A stretch of 64,000 bases of DNA from Flagellimonas_A sp039592695 (GCF_039592695.1 NZ_JBBUTK010000001.1:62001-126000); one strand, 5' to 3'; shown: positions 34,341 through 43,211, numbered from the stretch's first letter. Program-made: numbers and translations. Notes: generated by a model from the letters alone, not told the origin.

Positions 34341-34631
34341 ATGGGTGTGTTGATCAAACCAATCATTACTGAAAAAATGACCGCTGATAGCGAGCTTTTC
34401 AATCGCTATGGTTTTTATGTTGACCCAAAGGCCAACAAATTGCAAATCAAAGATGCGGTCGAGGCAACTTATGGTGTGACTGTTGAGAAAGTGCGAACAA
34501 TGAACTATGGCCCAAGCCGTAGAACGCGCTATACCAAGACAGGTATACAGCACGGCAAGACCAACGCCTTGAAAAAGGCGATAGTAGATGTGGCCGAAGG
34601 CGATGTAATCGATTTTTACAGTAATCTATAA
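34341..34631 (+). CDS. rplW: 50S ribosomal protein L23
   Basis: L23 stands at the tunnel exit, where trigger factor and SRP dock. It has 96 residues, opening LIKPIITEKMTADSE with the usual PxxTEK motif, then the region YGVTVEKVRTMNYGPSRRTRY which carries the docking loop. It lies 7 nt after rplD and 9 nt before rplB in the universal order. Confidence 0.96.
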   Translation: MGVLIKPIITEKMTADSELFNRYGFYVDPKANKLQIKDAVEATYGVTVEKVRTMNYGPSRRTRYTKTGIQHGKTNALKKAIVDVAEGDVIDFYSNL

Positions 34632-34640
34632 AGACAAATA

Positions 34641-35465
34641 ATGTCAGTTAGAAAATTAAAACCGATAACCCCGGGACAGCGTTTTAGAGTAGTCAATGGA
34701 TTTGACGCATTGACTGCTGACAAGCCGGAGAAAAGCTTGCTTGCTCCGTTAAAAAAGACCGGTGGTAGAAACAGTCAAGGAAAAATGACCATGCGCCATA
34801 GAGGTGGTGGTCACAAAAGAAGGTACCGTATCATTGATTTCAAAAGAGATAAGCAAGATGTTGCTGCCGAGGTGAAATCAATCCAGTACGATCCGAACCG
34901 AAGCGCATTTATCGCTTTGGTAGAATATAAAGATGGTGAAAAACGATACATCATCGCCCAAAATGGATTGCAGGTAGGCCAAAAGGTAATTGCAGGTGAA
35001 AAGGCGGCCCCAGAAATTGGTAACGCAATGCCTTTGAGCCAGATTCCTTTGGGTACTATCATCTCATGTATTGAGTTGCGTCCTGGTCAAGGTGCCGTCA
35101 TGGCACGTAGTGCGGGTACTTTTGCACAGTTGATGGCAAAAGATGGCAAGTTCGTCACGATTAAGTTGCCTTCGGGTGAAACGCGAATGGTTTTGGCCAA
35201 CTGTATGGCCACTATCGGTGCAGTTTCCAACTCTGACCACCAGTTGTTGGTGTCCGGTAAAGCGGGTCGAAGCAGATGGTTGGGCAGAAGGCCAAGAACC
35301 AGACCTGTGGCGATGAACCCTGTCGATCACCCCATGGGTGGTGGTGAGGGTAGAGCTTCCGGAGGTCACCCAAGGTCTAAGAACGGTATTCCTGCCAAAG
35401 GATTCAGAACCCGTTCTCGTACCAAAGACAGTAATAAATATATCGTAGAACGTAAAAAGAAATAA
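34641..35465 (+). CDS. rplB: 50S ribosomal protein L2
   Basis: L2 is a large 23S rRNA-binding protein needed for subunit joining and peptidyl transfer. It has 274 residues. The conserved C-terminal signature reads AMNPVDHPMGGGEGRASGG. It holds the essential His, while the second His of the E. coli motif (DHPHGGGEG) is Met here, as I recall for other Bacteroidota. RMTMRHRGGGHKRRYR-like basic segments (KMTMRHRGGGHKRRYRIIDF) bind rRNA. Confidence 0.97.
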   Translation: MSVRKLKPITPGQRFRVVNGFDALTADKPEKSLLAPLKKTGGRNSQGKMTMRHRGGGHKRRYRIIDFKRDKQDVAAEVKSIQYDPNRSAFIALVEYKDGEKRYIIAQNGLQVGQKVIAGEKAAPEIGNAMPLSQIPLGTIISCIELRPGQGAVMARSAGTFAQLMAKDGKFVTIKLPSGETRMVLANCMATIGAVSNSDHQLLVSGKAGRSRWLGRRPRTRPVAMNPVDHPMGGGEGRASGGHPRSKNGIPAKGFRTRSRTKDSNKYIVERKKK

Positions 35466-35471
35466 CAGTAC

Positions 35472-35750
35472 ATGGCACGTTCATTAAAAAAAGGACCTTA
35501 CGTTCATCACAGTTTAGAGAAAAAAGTCCAGCAGAATGTTGAAAGCGGAAAGAAATCCGTCATCAAGACATGGTCAAGGGCTTCAATGATAACCCCTGAT
35601 TTTGTGGGGCAGACCATTGCGGTACATAACGGCAGGCAATTTGTTCCTGTATACGTCACCGAAAATATGGTAGGCCACAAATTGGGCGAATTTTCACCAA
35701 CGCGTTCCTTCCGTGGGCACGCTGGTGCTAAAAACAAAGGCAAAAAGTAG
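35472..35750 (+). CDS. rpsS: 30S ribosomal protein S19
   Basis: S19 is in the 30S head and contacts the A-site finger bridge. It has 92 residues, starting ARSLKKGPYVHHSLEKKV and containing the ITPDFVGQTIAVHNGRQFV and HKLGEFSPTRSFRGH signatures. It sits 6 nt after rplB and 6 nt before rplV. Confidence 0.97.
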   Translation: MARSLKKGPYVHHSLEKKVQQNVESGKKSVIKTWSRASMITPDFVGQTIAVHNGRQFVPVYVTENMVGHKLGEFSPTRSFRGHAGAKNKGKK

Positions 35751-35756
35751 TAAGCT

Positions 35757-36164
35757 ATGGGAGTTCGAAAAAGACAAATGGCTGAAAGAATCAAGGCAGA
35801 GAAGAAAGAGATGGCTTTTGCCAAACTGAACAACTGCCCGACATCACCGCGAAAAATGCGTTTGGTGGCCGACTTGATTCGTGGCAAGCAAATTGAAATG
35901 GCACTGGCCATTCTTCGCTTTAACCAAAAGGAAGCTTCCAGAAGATTGGAAAAGCTATTGCTTTCTGCCATTGCCAATTGGGAAGCAAAGAACGAAGATG
36001 CCAACATTGAGGATGCCGATCTTTTTATAAAGGAAATCCGAGTAGATGGCGGCACCATGCTAAAAAGATTGCGACCTGCACCACAGGGCCGTGCACATAG
36101 AATCAGAAAGCGCTCAAACCATGTGACCTTGGTGTTGGGTGCCAACAATAACGTAGAAAGCTAA
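35757..36164 (+). CDS. rplV: 50S ribosomal protein L22
   Basis: L22 has a long hairpin that helps form the tunnel constriction. The protein has 135 residues and a basic N-terminal extension (about 1-20, VRKRQMAERIKAEKKEM) before the common core NNCPTSPRKMRLVADLI. The hairpin region is GGTMLKRLRPAPQGRAHRIRKRSN in adjoining parts. An internal ATG could remove the extension, but the 6-nt spacing favours the first ATG. Confidence 0.95.
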   Translation: MGVRKRQMAERIKAEKKEMAFAKLNNCPTSPRKMRLVADLIRGKQIEMALAILRFNQKEASRRLEKLLLSAIANWEAKNEDANIEDADLFIKEIRVDGGTMLKRLRPAPQGRAHRIRKRSNHVTLVLGANNNVES

Positions 36165-36172
36165 AAAGGAAT

Positions 36173-36889
36173 ATGGGACAAAAAACCAATCCGATAGGTA
36201 ATCGTTTAGGAATCATCAGGGGATGGGAGTCCAACTGGTATGGCGGTGACGATTACGGAGATAAGTTGGCAGAGGATGATAAGATCAGAAAGTACATCCA
36301 CGCCCGTTTGGCAAAAGCCAGTGTCTCACGAGTCATCATTGAGCGAACGCTCAAACTCATCACCATCACGATAACTACGGCTCGCCCCGGTATTATTATC
36401 GGTAAGGGAGGCCAAGAAGTTGACAAGCTGAAAGAAGAGTTGAAGAAAATCACCAATAAGGAGGTTCAAATCAACATCCACGAAATTAAAAGACCAGAAT
36501 TGGATGCCAATCTGGTCGCGGCCAGTGTCGCACGACAGATTGAGAGCAGAATCTCATATCGCCGCGCCATCAAAATGGCAATCGCTGCCGCCATGCGAAT
36601 GAATGCCGAGGGTATCAAAATTCAGATTTCAGGCCGTTTGAACGGTGCTGAGATGGCACGTTCAGAATCGTATAAAGAAGGAAGAATTCCACTTTCGACC
36701 TTCAGGGCTGATGTTGACTATGCGATGACCGAAGCCCACACTACCTATGGAAGATTGGGTGTGAAAGTATGGATCATGAAGGGCGAGGTCTATGGCAAGC
36801 GTGAGCTTTCTCCATTGGTCGGTCTTTCAAAAGGCGGTTCCAAAGGTGGAAAACAAGACGGTGGCAAAAGACAACGTCGCAGAAAGTAA
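36173..36889 (+). CDS. rpsC: 30S ribosomal protein S3
   Basis: S3 forms the mRNA entry tunnel together with S4 and S5. It has 238 residues, with a KH domain signature ARPGIIIGKGGQEVDKLKE (about 60-80) and the C-terminal domain ISGRLNGAEMARSESYKEG and LGVKVWIMKGEV. The tail after 215 is rich in Gly, Lys and Arg. rplP follows after 19 nt. Confidence 0.97.
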   Translation: MGQKTNPIGNRLGIIRGWESNWYGGDDYGDKLAEDDKIRKYIHARLAKASVSRVIIERTLKLITITITTARPGIIIGKGGQEVDKLKEELKKITNKEVQINIHEIKRPELDANLVAASVARQIESRISYRRAIKMAIAAAMRMNAEGIKIQISGRLNGAEMARSESYKEGRIPLSTFRADVDYAMTEAHTTYGRLGVKVWIMKGEVYGKRELSPLVGLSKGGSKGGKQDGGKRQRRRK

Positions 36890-36908
36890 TTTGAAAAGGT
36901 AGAACAAG

Positions 36909-37328
36909 ATGTTACAGCCGAAAAGAACAAAATTTCGTAAAGCCCAGAAAGGGCGCATGAAGGGTAACTCACAAAGAGGGCACCAACTATCAAATGGTAT
37001 GTTCGGTATCAAGTCTTTGGATTCACACTTCATCACATCACGTCAGATTGAAGCTGCGCGTATCGCCGCTACACGATATATGAAAAGGCAAGGGCAGTTA
37101 TGGATAAAGATTTTCCCAGACAAGCCCATCACAAAAAAGCCTCTAGAGGTGCGTATGGGTAAGGGTAAAGGTGCTCCCGAATATTTCGTTGCCGTGGTAA
37201 AACCCGGCAGAATCATGTTCGAGGTGGCAGGTGTACCTTACGATATTGCCAAAGAAGCATTGCGATTGGCAGCCCAAAAACTGCCGGTAAAAACAAAATT
37301 TGTAGTCGCTAGAGATTACGAGGCATAA
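36909..37328 (+). CDS. rplP: 50S ribosomal protein L16
   Basis: L16 arranges the A-site region of the 50S subunit. It has 139 residues, starting LQPKRTKFRKAQKGRMKGN. The signature MKRQGQLWIKIFPDKPITKKP and the conserved RMGKGKGAPEYFVAVVKPG contain the usual Arg that may be hydroxylated in some bacteria. rpmC follows after 11 nt. Confidence 0.97.
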   Translation: MLQPKRTKFRKAQKGRMKGNSQRGHQLSNGMFGIKSLDSHFITSRQIEAARIAATRYMKRQGQLWIKIFPDKPITKKPLEVRMGKGKGAPEYFVAVVKPGRIMFEVAGVPYDIAKEALRLAAQKLPVKTKFVVARDYEA

Positions 37329-37339
37329 ACTGATACGAG

Positions 37340-37531
37340 ATGAAACAAGCAGAGATAAAAGAACTATCGGTTGAAGAGCTTCAGCAAAAATTGGCTGAGT
37401 TGAAAAAAGAATATGCTGATTTGAAAATGGCCCACGCGGTCACACCATTGGAAAACCCAATGCAGATCAGAAGCACAAGAAGAACAGTCGCAAGATTGGC
37501 AACAGAGTTAACTAAAAGGGAACAAGAATAA
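37340..37531 (+). CDS. rpmC: 50S ribosomal protein L29
   Basis: L29 is a small helical protein near the tunnel exit, next to L23. It has 63 residues in two long helices, with EIKELSVEELQQKLAELKKE and the signature NPMQIRSTRRTVARLATEL. It lies between rplP and rpsQ as usual. Confidence 0.96.
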   Translation: MKQAEIKELSVEELQQKLAELKKEYADLKMAHAVTPLENPMQIRSTRRTVARLATELTKREQE

Positions 37532-37544
37532 CGGATTCTGCCTT

Positions 37545-37811
37545 ATGGAAGAAAACATCACAAGAAATTTAAGAAAAGAAAGAATCGGGGTTGTGACCAG
37601 CAGCAAGATGGAAAAATCCATCGTCGTTTCTGAGGTGAAGCGTGTGAAGCATCCCATGTACGGTAAATTCGTTTTGAAGACCAAAAAGTACGTTGCCCAC
37701 GATGAGAAAAACGACTGCAACGAAGGTGATACCGTAAAAATTATGGAAACCCGACCTATGAGCAAGACAAAGTGCTGGCGATTGGTCGAAATCCTAGAAA
37801 GAGCTAAATAA
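37545..37811 (+). CDS. rpsQ: 30S ribosomal protein S17
   Basis: S17 is an OB-fold primary 16S rRNA-binding protein. It has 88 residues: LRKERIGVVTSSKMEKSIVV at the start, then GKFVLKTKKYVAHDEKNDCN and the conserved GDTVKIMETRPMSKTKCWRL. It ends 2 nt before rplN. Confidence 0.96.
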   Translation: MEENITRNLRKERIGVVTSSKMEKSIVVSEVKRVKHPMYGKFVLKTKKYVAHDEKNDCNEGDTVKIMETRPMSKTKCWRLVEILERAK

Positions 37812-37813
37812 TC

Positions 37814-38182
37814 ATGTTACAGCAAGAGTCAAGATTAAAAGTTGCGGATAATACAGGTGCCAAAGAGGTACTGACCATTCGCGTACTCGGGGGAACAAAA
37901 AGAAGGTATGCATCCATTGGTGACAAGATTGTGGTCACCGTAAAAGAGGCTACACCGAATGGTACCATCAAAAAAGGGGCCGTCTCAACCGCTGTGGTGG
38001 TCAGAACCAAGAAAGAGGTGAGAAGACCTGACGGTTCTTACATCCGATTTGATGATAATGCCTGTGTGCTGTTGAACCCCACTGGCGAAATGCGTGGAAC
38101 CCGTGTTTTTGGCCCTGTGGCAAGAGAGTTGCGTGACAAACAGTTTATGAAGATAGTCTCATTGGCACCTGAAGTGCTTTAA
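37814..38182 (+). CDS. rplN: 50S ribosomal protein L14
   Basis: L14 lies at the subunit interface and makes bridges to 16S rRNA, and is also the docking site of silencing factor RsfS. It has 122 residues. MLQQESRLKVADNTGAKEVL and AVVVRTKKEVRRPDGSYIRF are family signatures, and GTRVFGPVARELR is near the end. rplX follows after 4 nt. Confidence 0.97.
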   Translation: MLQQESRLKVADNTGAKEVLTIRVLGGTKRRYASIGDKIVVTVKEATPNGTIKKGAVSTAVVVRTKKEVRRPDGSYIRFDDNACVLLNPTGEMRGTRVFGPVARELRDKQFMKIVSLAPEVL

Positions 38183-38186
38183 TTGA

Positions 38187-38507
38187 ATGATGATGACAAA
38201 ATTGAAGATAAAGACAGGAGATACCGTAAGGGTGATTGCAGGTGACCATAAAGGTGCCGAGGGCAAGATTCTACGTATCGACCGCGAGAAAAACAAAGCT
38301 ATTGTTGAGGGCTCGAATGTGGTAAAGAAGCATGAGAAGCCAAGTGCACAGAATCCTCAAGGTGGCATAGTAGAGAAAGAAGCGCCCATTCATGTTTCAA
38401 ACCTTTCGTTGATCGACCCCAAATCGGGTGATGCAACAAGGGTCGGTTTCGAAATCAAGGATGGCAAAAAAGTACGAGTTGCCAAAAAATCTGGAGAATT
38501 ACTATAG
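38187..38507 (+). CDS. rplX: 50S ribosomal protein L24
   Basis: L24 starts 50S assembly and stands at the tunnel exit. It has up to 106 residues. Three ATG codons lie in tandem (38187, 38190, 38193). The third gives MTKLKIKTGDTVRVIAGDHK, closest to the usual N-terminus, so the true start is uncertain by two codons. The KOW motif DTVRVIAGDHKGAEGKIL and NVVKKHEKPSAQNPQGGIV are diagnostic. Confidence 0.95.
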   Translation: MMMTKLKIKTGDTVRVIAGDHKGAEGKILRIDREKNKAIVEGSNVVKKHEKPSAQNPQGGIVEKEAPIHVSNLSLIDPKSGDATRVGFEIKDGKKVRVAKKSGELL

Positions 38508-38509
38508 TT

Positions 38510-39061
38510 ATGAGCTACATTCCAAGATTAAAGAAAGAATATCAAGAGCGTGTGACAAAAGCACTTACAGATGAGTTCGGTTACAAGAACATCATGCAGG
38601 TGCCCAAGCTTCAAAAGATTGTGGTGAGCCGAGGTGTCGGTGCCGCAGTTGCCGATAAAAAGTTGATTGACCACGCCGTGGATGAGTTGACCAATATTAC
38701 AGGTCAAAAGGCTATCGCCACCCTTTCAAAGAAGGATGTTGCATCCTTTAAATTGCGTAAAGGGATGCCCATTGGGGCCAAAGTGACCCTTAGAGGTGAG
38801 CGCATGTACGAGTTTTTAGATCGATTGATTACAACAGCCTTGCCAAGGGTACGTGACTTTCAAGGGGTTCGTGCCACTGGGTTTGATGGTCGAGGAAACT
38901 ATAATCTCGGTATCACCGAGCAAATTATCTTTCCTGAAATCAATATTGATAAGATAAACAGAATCAACGGTATGGATATCACCTTTGTGACATCTGCTGA
39001 AACCGATAAAGAAGCAAAATCATTGTTAAGCGAATTGGGATTACCCTTCAAAAAGAATTAA
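38510..39061 (+). CDS. rplE: 50S ribosomal protein L5
   Basis: L5 binds 5S rRNA and contacts P-site tRNA. It has 183 residues. IPRLKKEYQERVTKALTDEF, the segment LRKGMPIGAKVTLRGERMYEF and the C-terminal NINGMDITFVTSAETDKEA-type ending (RINGMDITFVTSAETDKEA) are diagnostic. It lies 2 nt after rplX and 1 nt before rpsN. Confidence 0.96.
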   Translation: MSYIPRLKKEYQERVTKALTDEFGYKNIMQVPKLQKIVVSRGVGAAVADKKLIDHAVDELTNITGQKAIATLSKKDVASFKLRKGMPIGAKVTLRGERMYEFLDRLITTALPRVRDFQGVRATGFDGRGNYNLGITEQIIFPEINIDKINRINGMDITFVTSAETDKEAKSLLSELGLPFKKN

Positions 39062-39062
39062 G

Positions 39063-39332
39063 ATGGCCAAAGAATCAATGAAAGCCCGTGAACGAAAAAG
39101 GGCAAAAATGGTAGCCAAGTATGCTGAAAAGCGTAAAGCTTTGAAAGAAGCCGGTGATTATGAGGCTTTGCAAAAGTTGCCTAAAAATGCATCGCCAGTG
39201 CGTATGCGCAATCGATGCAAGTTGACGGGAAGACCAAGGGGATACATGAGAAATTTTGGTATCTCAAGGGTAACTTTTCGTGAAATGGCCAATCAGGGAT
39301 TGATTCCAGGGGTGAAAAAAGCAAGTTGGTAA
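39063..39332 (+). CDS. rpsN: 30S ribosomal protein S14, zinc-free type
   Basis: S14 helps build the 30S head. The 89-residue form has only one Cys (RNRCKLTGRPRGYMRNFG) and lacks the paired CxxC motifs of the 61-residue zinc-binding form. It is thus the long, zinc-independent version. C-terminal SRVTFREMANQGLIPGVKKASW (adjoining parts) is typical. It starts 1 nt after the rplE stop. Confidence 0.96.
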   Translation: MAKESMKARERKRAKMVAKYAEKRKALKEAGDYEALQKLPKNASPVRMRNRCKLTGRPRGYMRNFGISRVTFREMANQGLIPGVKKASW

Positions 39333-39353
39333 CCGAATTAAAGAATTGAAGAG

Positions 39354-39752
39354 ATGTTAACAGATCCAATTTCAGATTATTTGACCAGAATTCGAAATGC
39401 CAGCAGGGCAGGTCATCGGGTGGTAGATATTCCTGCTTCCAACTTGAAGAAAGAGATGACCAAGATTTTGTTCGACCAAGGCTACATATTGAGCTATAAG
39501 TTTGAAGATGAGACTGCTCAAGGCAATATCAAAATCGCCTTGAAGTATGACAAGATCACCAAAGAACCGGTCATCAAAAAGCTGCAGCGTGTCAGTAAAC
39601 CCGGTCTGAGAAAATATACAGGCGCAGGCAAAGTACCCCGCGTATTGAACGGTTTGGGCATTGCAATTGTCTCAACATCGCATGGTGTCATGACAAGCAA
39701 GCGGGCCAAGCAAGAAAATGTAGGTGGCGAAGTATTGTGCTACGTATACTAA
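39354..39752 (+). CDS. rpsH: 30S ribosomal protein S8
   Basis: S8 binds the central domain of 16S rRNA, and in E. coli represses the spc operon. It has 132 residues, opening TDPISDYLTRIRNASRAGH and ending with ISTSHGVMTSKRAKQENVGG-type motif (IVSTSHGVMTSKRAKQENVG). The gap to rplF is 17 nt, and I see no S8-site-like hairpin near rplE, where E. coli has one. Confidence 0.97.
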   Translation: MLTDPISDYLTRIRNASRAGHRVVDIPASNLKKEMTKILFDQGYILSYKFEDETAQGNIKIALKYDKITKEPVIKKLQRVSKPGLRKYTGAGKVPRVLNGLGIAIVSTSHGVMTSKRAKQENVGGEVLCYVY

Positions 39753-39769
39753 AAAGAAAAGTGTAAAAA

Positions 39770-40312
39770 ATGTCTAGAATAGGTAACAATCCAGTTTCAG
39801 TTCCAGAAGGGGTGACCGTCGAAATCAATGACAATGTGGTCACCGTGAAAGGTAAGTTGGGCGAATTGACCCAAGAGATTACCGATGTTGACGTGAAATT
39901 GGAAGAAGGCAATGTAGTGGTTTCAAGACCATCAGAATCTAAAGACCATAAATCAAAGCACGGTCTATACAGGGCATTGATTGCCAATATGGTAGAGGGT
40001 GTTTCCAAAGGATGGACCAAAGAGTTGGAGTTGGTAGGTGTCGGTTACCGTGCATCAAACCAAGGCCAAAAGTTGGATCTTGCCCTCGGATTTTCACACA
40101 ATATCGTGATGAATATCGCTCCCGAGGTCAAAATTGAAACGGTATCTGAGAAAGGTAAAAATCCTATTGTGAAGTTGACCTCACATGACAAGCAATTGGT
40201 AGGTCAAGTGGCGGCAAAAATCCGTTCCTTCCGCAAGCCGGAACCCTATAAAGGAAAAGGAATCAAGTTTGTCGGTGAACAAATTAGAAGAAAAGCAGGT
40301 AAATCAGCTTAA
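39770..40312 (+). CDS. rplF: 50S ribosomal protein L6
   Basis: L6 lies near the factor-binding site of the 50S subunit. It has 180 residues, with the start SRIGNNPVSVPEGVTVEI and the C-terminal signature KPEPYKGKGIKFVGEQIRRK. Two repeated alpha/beta domains are seen. It lies between rpsH and rplR. Confidence 0.97.
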   Translation: MSRIGNNPVSVPEGVTVEINDNVVTVKGKLGELTQEITDVDVKLEEGNVVVSRPSESKDHKSKHGLYRALIANMVEGVSKGWTKELELVGVGYRASNQGQKLDLALGFSHNIVMNIAPEVKIETVSEKGKNPIVKLTSHDKQLVGQVAAKIRSFRKPEPYKGKGIKFVGEQIRRKAGKSA

Positions 40313-40322
40313 TACGTAAGAA

Positions 40323-40676
40323 ATGGCATTATCTAAAAGTGAAAGAAAACTACGTATAAGAAGAAGAATCAGAAAGGTGTCTGAGGGCACTGAGGCCAGA
40401 CCACGTTTGGCCGTCTTTCGTAGCAGTAAAGAAATTTATGCCCAATTGATTGACGATGTCAATGGGGTGACTTTGGCGGCAGCTTCTTCCAGAGACAAAG
40501 ATCTTGATGCAAAAGGCACCAAGACAGAAGTGGCCAATGCAGTGGGCAAGGCCATAGCAGCGAAAGCCAAAAAGGCTGGTATAGAAGCCGTTGCTTTTGA
40601 CCGCGGTGGAAATTTATATCACGGTCGTATAAAATCATTGGCAGAAGGTGCCAGAGAAGCAGGACTTAAATTCTAA
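40323..40676 (+). CDS. rplR: 50S ribosomal protein L18
   Basis: L18 bridges 5S and 23S rRNA. It has 117 residues, a basic N-terminal tail (KSERKLRIRRRIRKVSEGTE) and the core RPRLAVFRSSKEIYAQLIDD ending with FDRGGNLYHGRIKSLAEGAR. It lies 6 nt before rpsE. Confidence 0.97.
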   Translation: MALSKSERKLRIRRRIRKVSEGTEARPRLAVFRSSKEIYAQLIDDVNGVTLAAASSRDKDLDAKGTKTEVANAVGKAIAAKAKKAGIEAVAFDRGGNLYHGRIKSLAEGAREAGLKF

Positions 40677-40682
40677 ATCGAT

Positions 40683-41207
40683 ATGTACGGGAAATACAAA
40701 AATGTAGAATTGGTAAAACCAGGTGGTTTAGAATTGAAAGACCGTCTTGTTGGTGTGCAACGTGTGACCAAAGTGACCAAAGGTGGTCGTGCCTTTGGGT
40801 TTTCGGCCATCGTTGTCGTTGGTGATGAAAACGGTGTTGTGGGTCACGGACTGGGCAAATCAAAAGAAGTGGCCACTGCAATTGCAAAAGCCATTGAAGA
40901 CGCCAAAAAGAATTTGGTGCGCATCCCTTTGAGCAAGGGTACGTTACCGCACGAACAAAAAGGAAAATACGGGGGAGCACGTGTTTATATTCAACCTGCT
41001 TCACAGGGTACTGGGGTCATCGCCGGTGGTGCGGTACGCGCCGTGTTGGAAGCTGTTGGGGTACACGATGTACTTTCAAAGTCACAGGGCTCCTCAAATC
41101 CGCACAACGTGGTGAAGGCAACTTTTGACGCATTATTGCAATTGCGTGATGCAGGCATGGTGGCCAAGCAACGAGGTGTCAGTTTAGAAAAAGTTTTTAA
41201 AGGATAG
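40683..41207 (+). CDS. rpsE: 30S ribosomal protein S5
   Basis: S5 acts at the mRNA entry and affects accuracy. It has 174 residues. The double-stranded RNA-binding part holds VTKGGRAFGFSAIVVVGDEN and GHGLGKSKEVATAIAKAIED, and the second domain ends with SSNPHNVVKATFDALLQLRD. It ends 4 nt before rpmD. Confidence 0.97.
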   Translation: MYGKYKNVELVKPGGLELKDRLVGVQRVTKVTKGGRAFGFSAIVVVGDENGVVGHGLGKSKEVATAIAKAIEDAKKNLVRIPLSKGTLPHEQKGKYGGARVYIQPASQGTGVIAGGAVRAVLEAVGVHDVLSKSQGSSNPHNVVKATFDALLQLRDAGMVAKQRGVSLEKVFKG

Positions 41208-41211
41208 TCTG

Positions 41212-41391
41212 ATGGGGAAAATCAAGGTAAAGCAAGTAAGAAGTGCTATCAAAAGGCCACAAGACCAAAAGAGAACATTGGTAGCATTGGGTTTGGGAAA
41301 AATTGGAAAAGTCGTTGAACACGATGATACCCCCAACATCCTTGGAATGATAAATAAAGTAAAACACTTGGTTTCCACAGAGGAAGCTTAA
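41212..41391 (+). CDS. rpmD: 50S ribosomal protein L30
   Basis: The 59-residue L30 is read from ATG 41212 to TAA 41389-41391. It begins MGKIKVKQVRSAIKRPQDQK, followed by TLVALGLGKIGKVVEHDDTP, and contains the conserved turn NILGMINKVKHLV. Length and position between rpsE and rplO fit. It is short enough to be missed by gene finders with a 60-codon cutoff. Confidence 0.96.
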   Translation: MGKIKVKQVRSAIKRPQDQKRTLVALGLGKIGKVVEHDDTPNILGMINKVKHLVSTEEA

Positions 41392-41404
41392 ATGACCAAA
41401 TAGA

Positions 41405-41857
41405 ATGGATTTAGGTAGTTTAAAACCAGCAGAAGGTTCAAGAAATAGACCAGGCAAGCGTGTCGGTAGGGGCGAAGGTTCCGGTAAAGGAGGAACTTCT
41501 ACCCGTGGACACAAAGGTGCCAAGTCGCGTTCTGGCTATTCGAAAAAGATTGGTTTCGAGGGCGGTCAAATGCCATTGCAGCGCCGTGTGCCAAAATTCG
41601 GTTTCAACAACAGAAATCGTACTGAATATCTAGGTGTCAACTTAGATAAGTTACAGTACTTGGTTGATGAAAAAGGCGTGAAAGGTGAAGTGACCTTTGA
41701 AACCTTGATTGAGAACCGTATGGCCCGCAAGAACGATTTGGTAAAGATTTTGGGTGGTGGTGAGTTGAAGGCAAAGCTGAAGGTTTCTGCCCACAAATTT
41801 AGTGCTTCTGCAAAAGAGGCTATTGAAAAAGCAGGTGGTGAGGCGATAACGCTATAA
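41405..41857 (+). CDS. rplO: 50S ribosomal protein L15
   Basis: L15 is a late-assembling 50S protein with a long extended tail. It has 150 residues, opening MDLGSLKPAEGSRNRPGKRV. The Gly-rich basic stretch GRGEGSGKGGTSTRGHKGAK and FEGGQMPLQRRVPKFGFNN are signatures. secY follows after 10 nt. Confidence 0.97.
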   Translation: MDLGSLKPAEGSRNRPGKRVGRGEGSGKGGTSTRGHKGAKSRSGYSKKIGFEGGQMPLQRRVPKFGFNNRNRTEYLGVNLDKLQYLVDEKGVKGEVTFETLIENRMARKNDLVKILGGGELKAKLKVSAHKFSASAKEAIEKAGGEAITL

Positions 41858-41867
41858 CAAAGCTAGC

Positions 41868-43211
41868 ATGAAGAAATTTATTGAGACCATATCAAATATT
41901 TGGAAAATCGAAGAGCTCAGAAGACGTATTCTGGTGACTTTGGGCTTGCTGTTGGTGTACCGTTTTGGTGCCCAGGTAGTGCTTCCAGGTATTGATACCA
42001 CTCAATTGGCTGAACTGACCTCAAATACCGAACAAGGTATTTTGGGGCTTTTGAATGCATTCACCGGCGGCGCATTTGCAAATGCTTCGGTTTTTGCATT
42101 GGGAATCATGCCCTACATCTCTGCATCGATTGTGGTGCAGTTGATGAGCATTGCGATTCCGTATTTGCAAAAGCTGGATAAAGAAGGAGAAAGTGGGCGA
42201 AAGACCAAAAACCAGATCACACGTTGGCTGACCATCGGTATCTGTATCGTTCAGGCTCCTGCTTACCTCTATGGATTGGAAGCCTTGGGGGTTCCCAATA
42301 GCGCATTTATCCTTGGTAAAGGGTTGGATTTTATCATTCCGGCAGTGATTATTTTGGTCACAGGCTGCGTTTTTGCGATGTGGTTGGGTGAAAAGATTAC
42401 CGATAAAGGTATCGGTAACGGTATTTCCCTTTTGATTATGATTGGGATCATCGCCACAATGCCACAGTCGTTCGTTCAAGAATTTATTGCAAGAACGACC
42501 AACAATACGGGTGGACTCATGTTCATCTTGATTGAGTTGATTGTATGGTTCTTGGTGATTTTGGCCAGTGTACTTTTGGTCATGGCCGTACGTCAGATTC
42601 CTGTGCAGTATGCCAGAAGAAGTGCTTCCGGCGGCTATGAAAAGAACATTATGGGCTCACGACAGTACATTCCCTTAAAGCTGAATGCTTCTGGGGTAAT
42701 GCCCATCATCTTTGCCCAGGCCATCATGTTTGCACCTAGCTTGATCGGTAGAACCTTTAATAATACTGCTGTAGGTCAGTGGATGGAGGTAAATTTTGCT
42801 GATATCTTCGGATTGTGGTACAATATATTGTTTGGAATTTTGATTATCATTTTCACCTATTTCTATACCGCCATTACCGTTCCCACGAACAAGATGGCAG
42901 ATGATTTGAAACGAAGCGGTGGATTCATTCCCGGTATTCGACCAGGCAAGGAGACAGGTGACTATTTGGATAAGATCATGTCGTTGATCACCTTTCCAGG
43001 TTCCATTTTCTTGGCAGCGTTGGCAGTATTGCCCGCGGTTGTTGTCAAGTTGATGGATGTACAGGCAGGATGGGCCCTATTTTACGGCGGTACCTCACTG
43101 CTCATCATGGTAGGGGTGGCCATTGATACGGTTCAACAAGTGAACTCGTATTTATTGAACAGACATTACGATGGTCTTATGAAGACCGGAAAAAATAGAA
43201 AAGTAGCGTAA
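41868..43211 (+). CDS. secY: protein translocase subunit SecY
   Basis: SecY is the channel of the Sec translocon in the inner membrane. It has 447 residues and ten membrane helices. ALGIMPYISASIVVQLMSI holds the TM2 signature, and QYARRSASGG and PLKLNASGVMPIIFAQAIM cover the cytosolic loop C4/TM7 region. The C-terminus ends LMKTGKNRKVA. It closes the spc-like run, and a 92-nt gap precedes infA. No adk or map gene lies between, unlike in Gram-positives. Confidence 0.97.
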   Translation: MKKFIETISNIWKIEELRRRILVTLGLLLVYRFGAQVVLPGIDTTQLAELTSNTEQGILGLLNAFTGGAFANASVFALGIMPYISASIVVQLMSIAIPYLQKLDKEGESGRKTKNQITRWLTIGICIVQAPAYLYGLEALGVPNSAFILGKGLDFIIPAVIILVTGCVFAMWLGEKITDKGIGNGISLLIMIGIIATMPQSFVQEFIARTTNNTGGLMFILIELIVWFLVILASVLLVMAVRQIPVQYARRSASGGYEKNIMGSRQYIPLKLNASGVMPIIFAQAIMFAPSLIGRTFNNTAVGQWMEVNFADIFGLWYNILFGILIIIFTYFYTAITVPTNKMADDLKRSGGFIPGIRPGKETGDYLDKIMSLITFPGSIFLAALAVLPAVVVKLMDVQAGWALFYGGTSLLIMVGVAIDTVQQVNSYLLNRHYDGLMKTGKNRKVA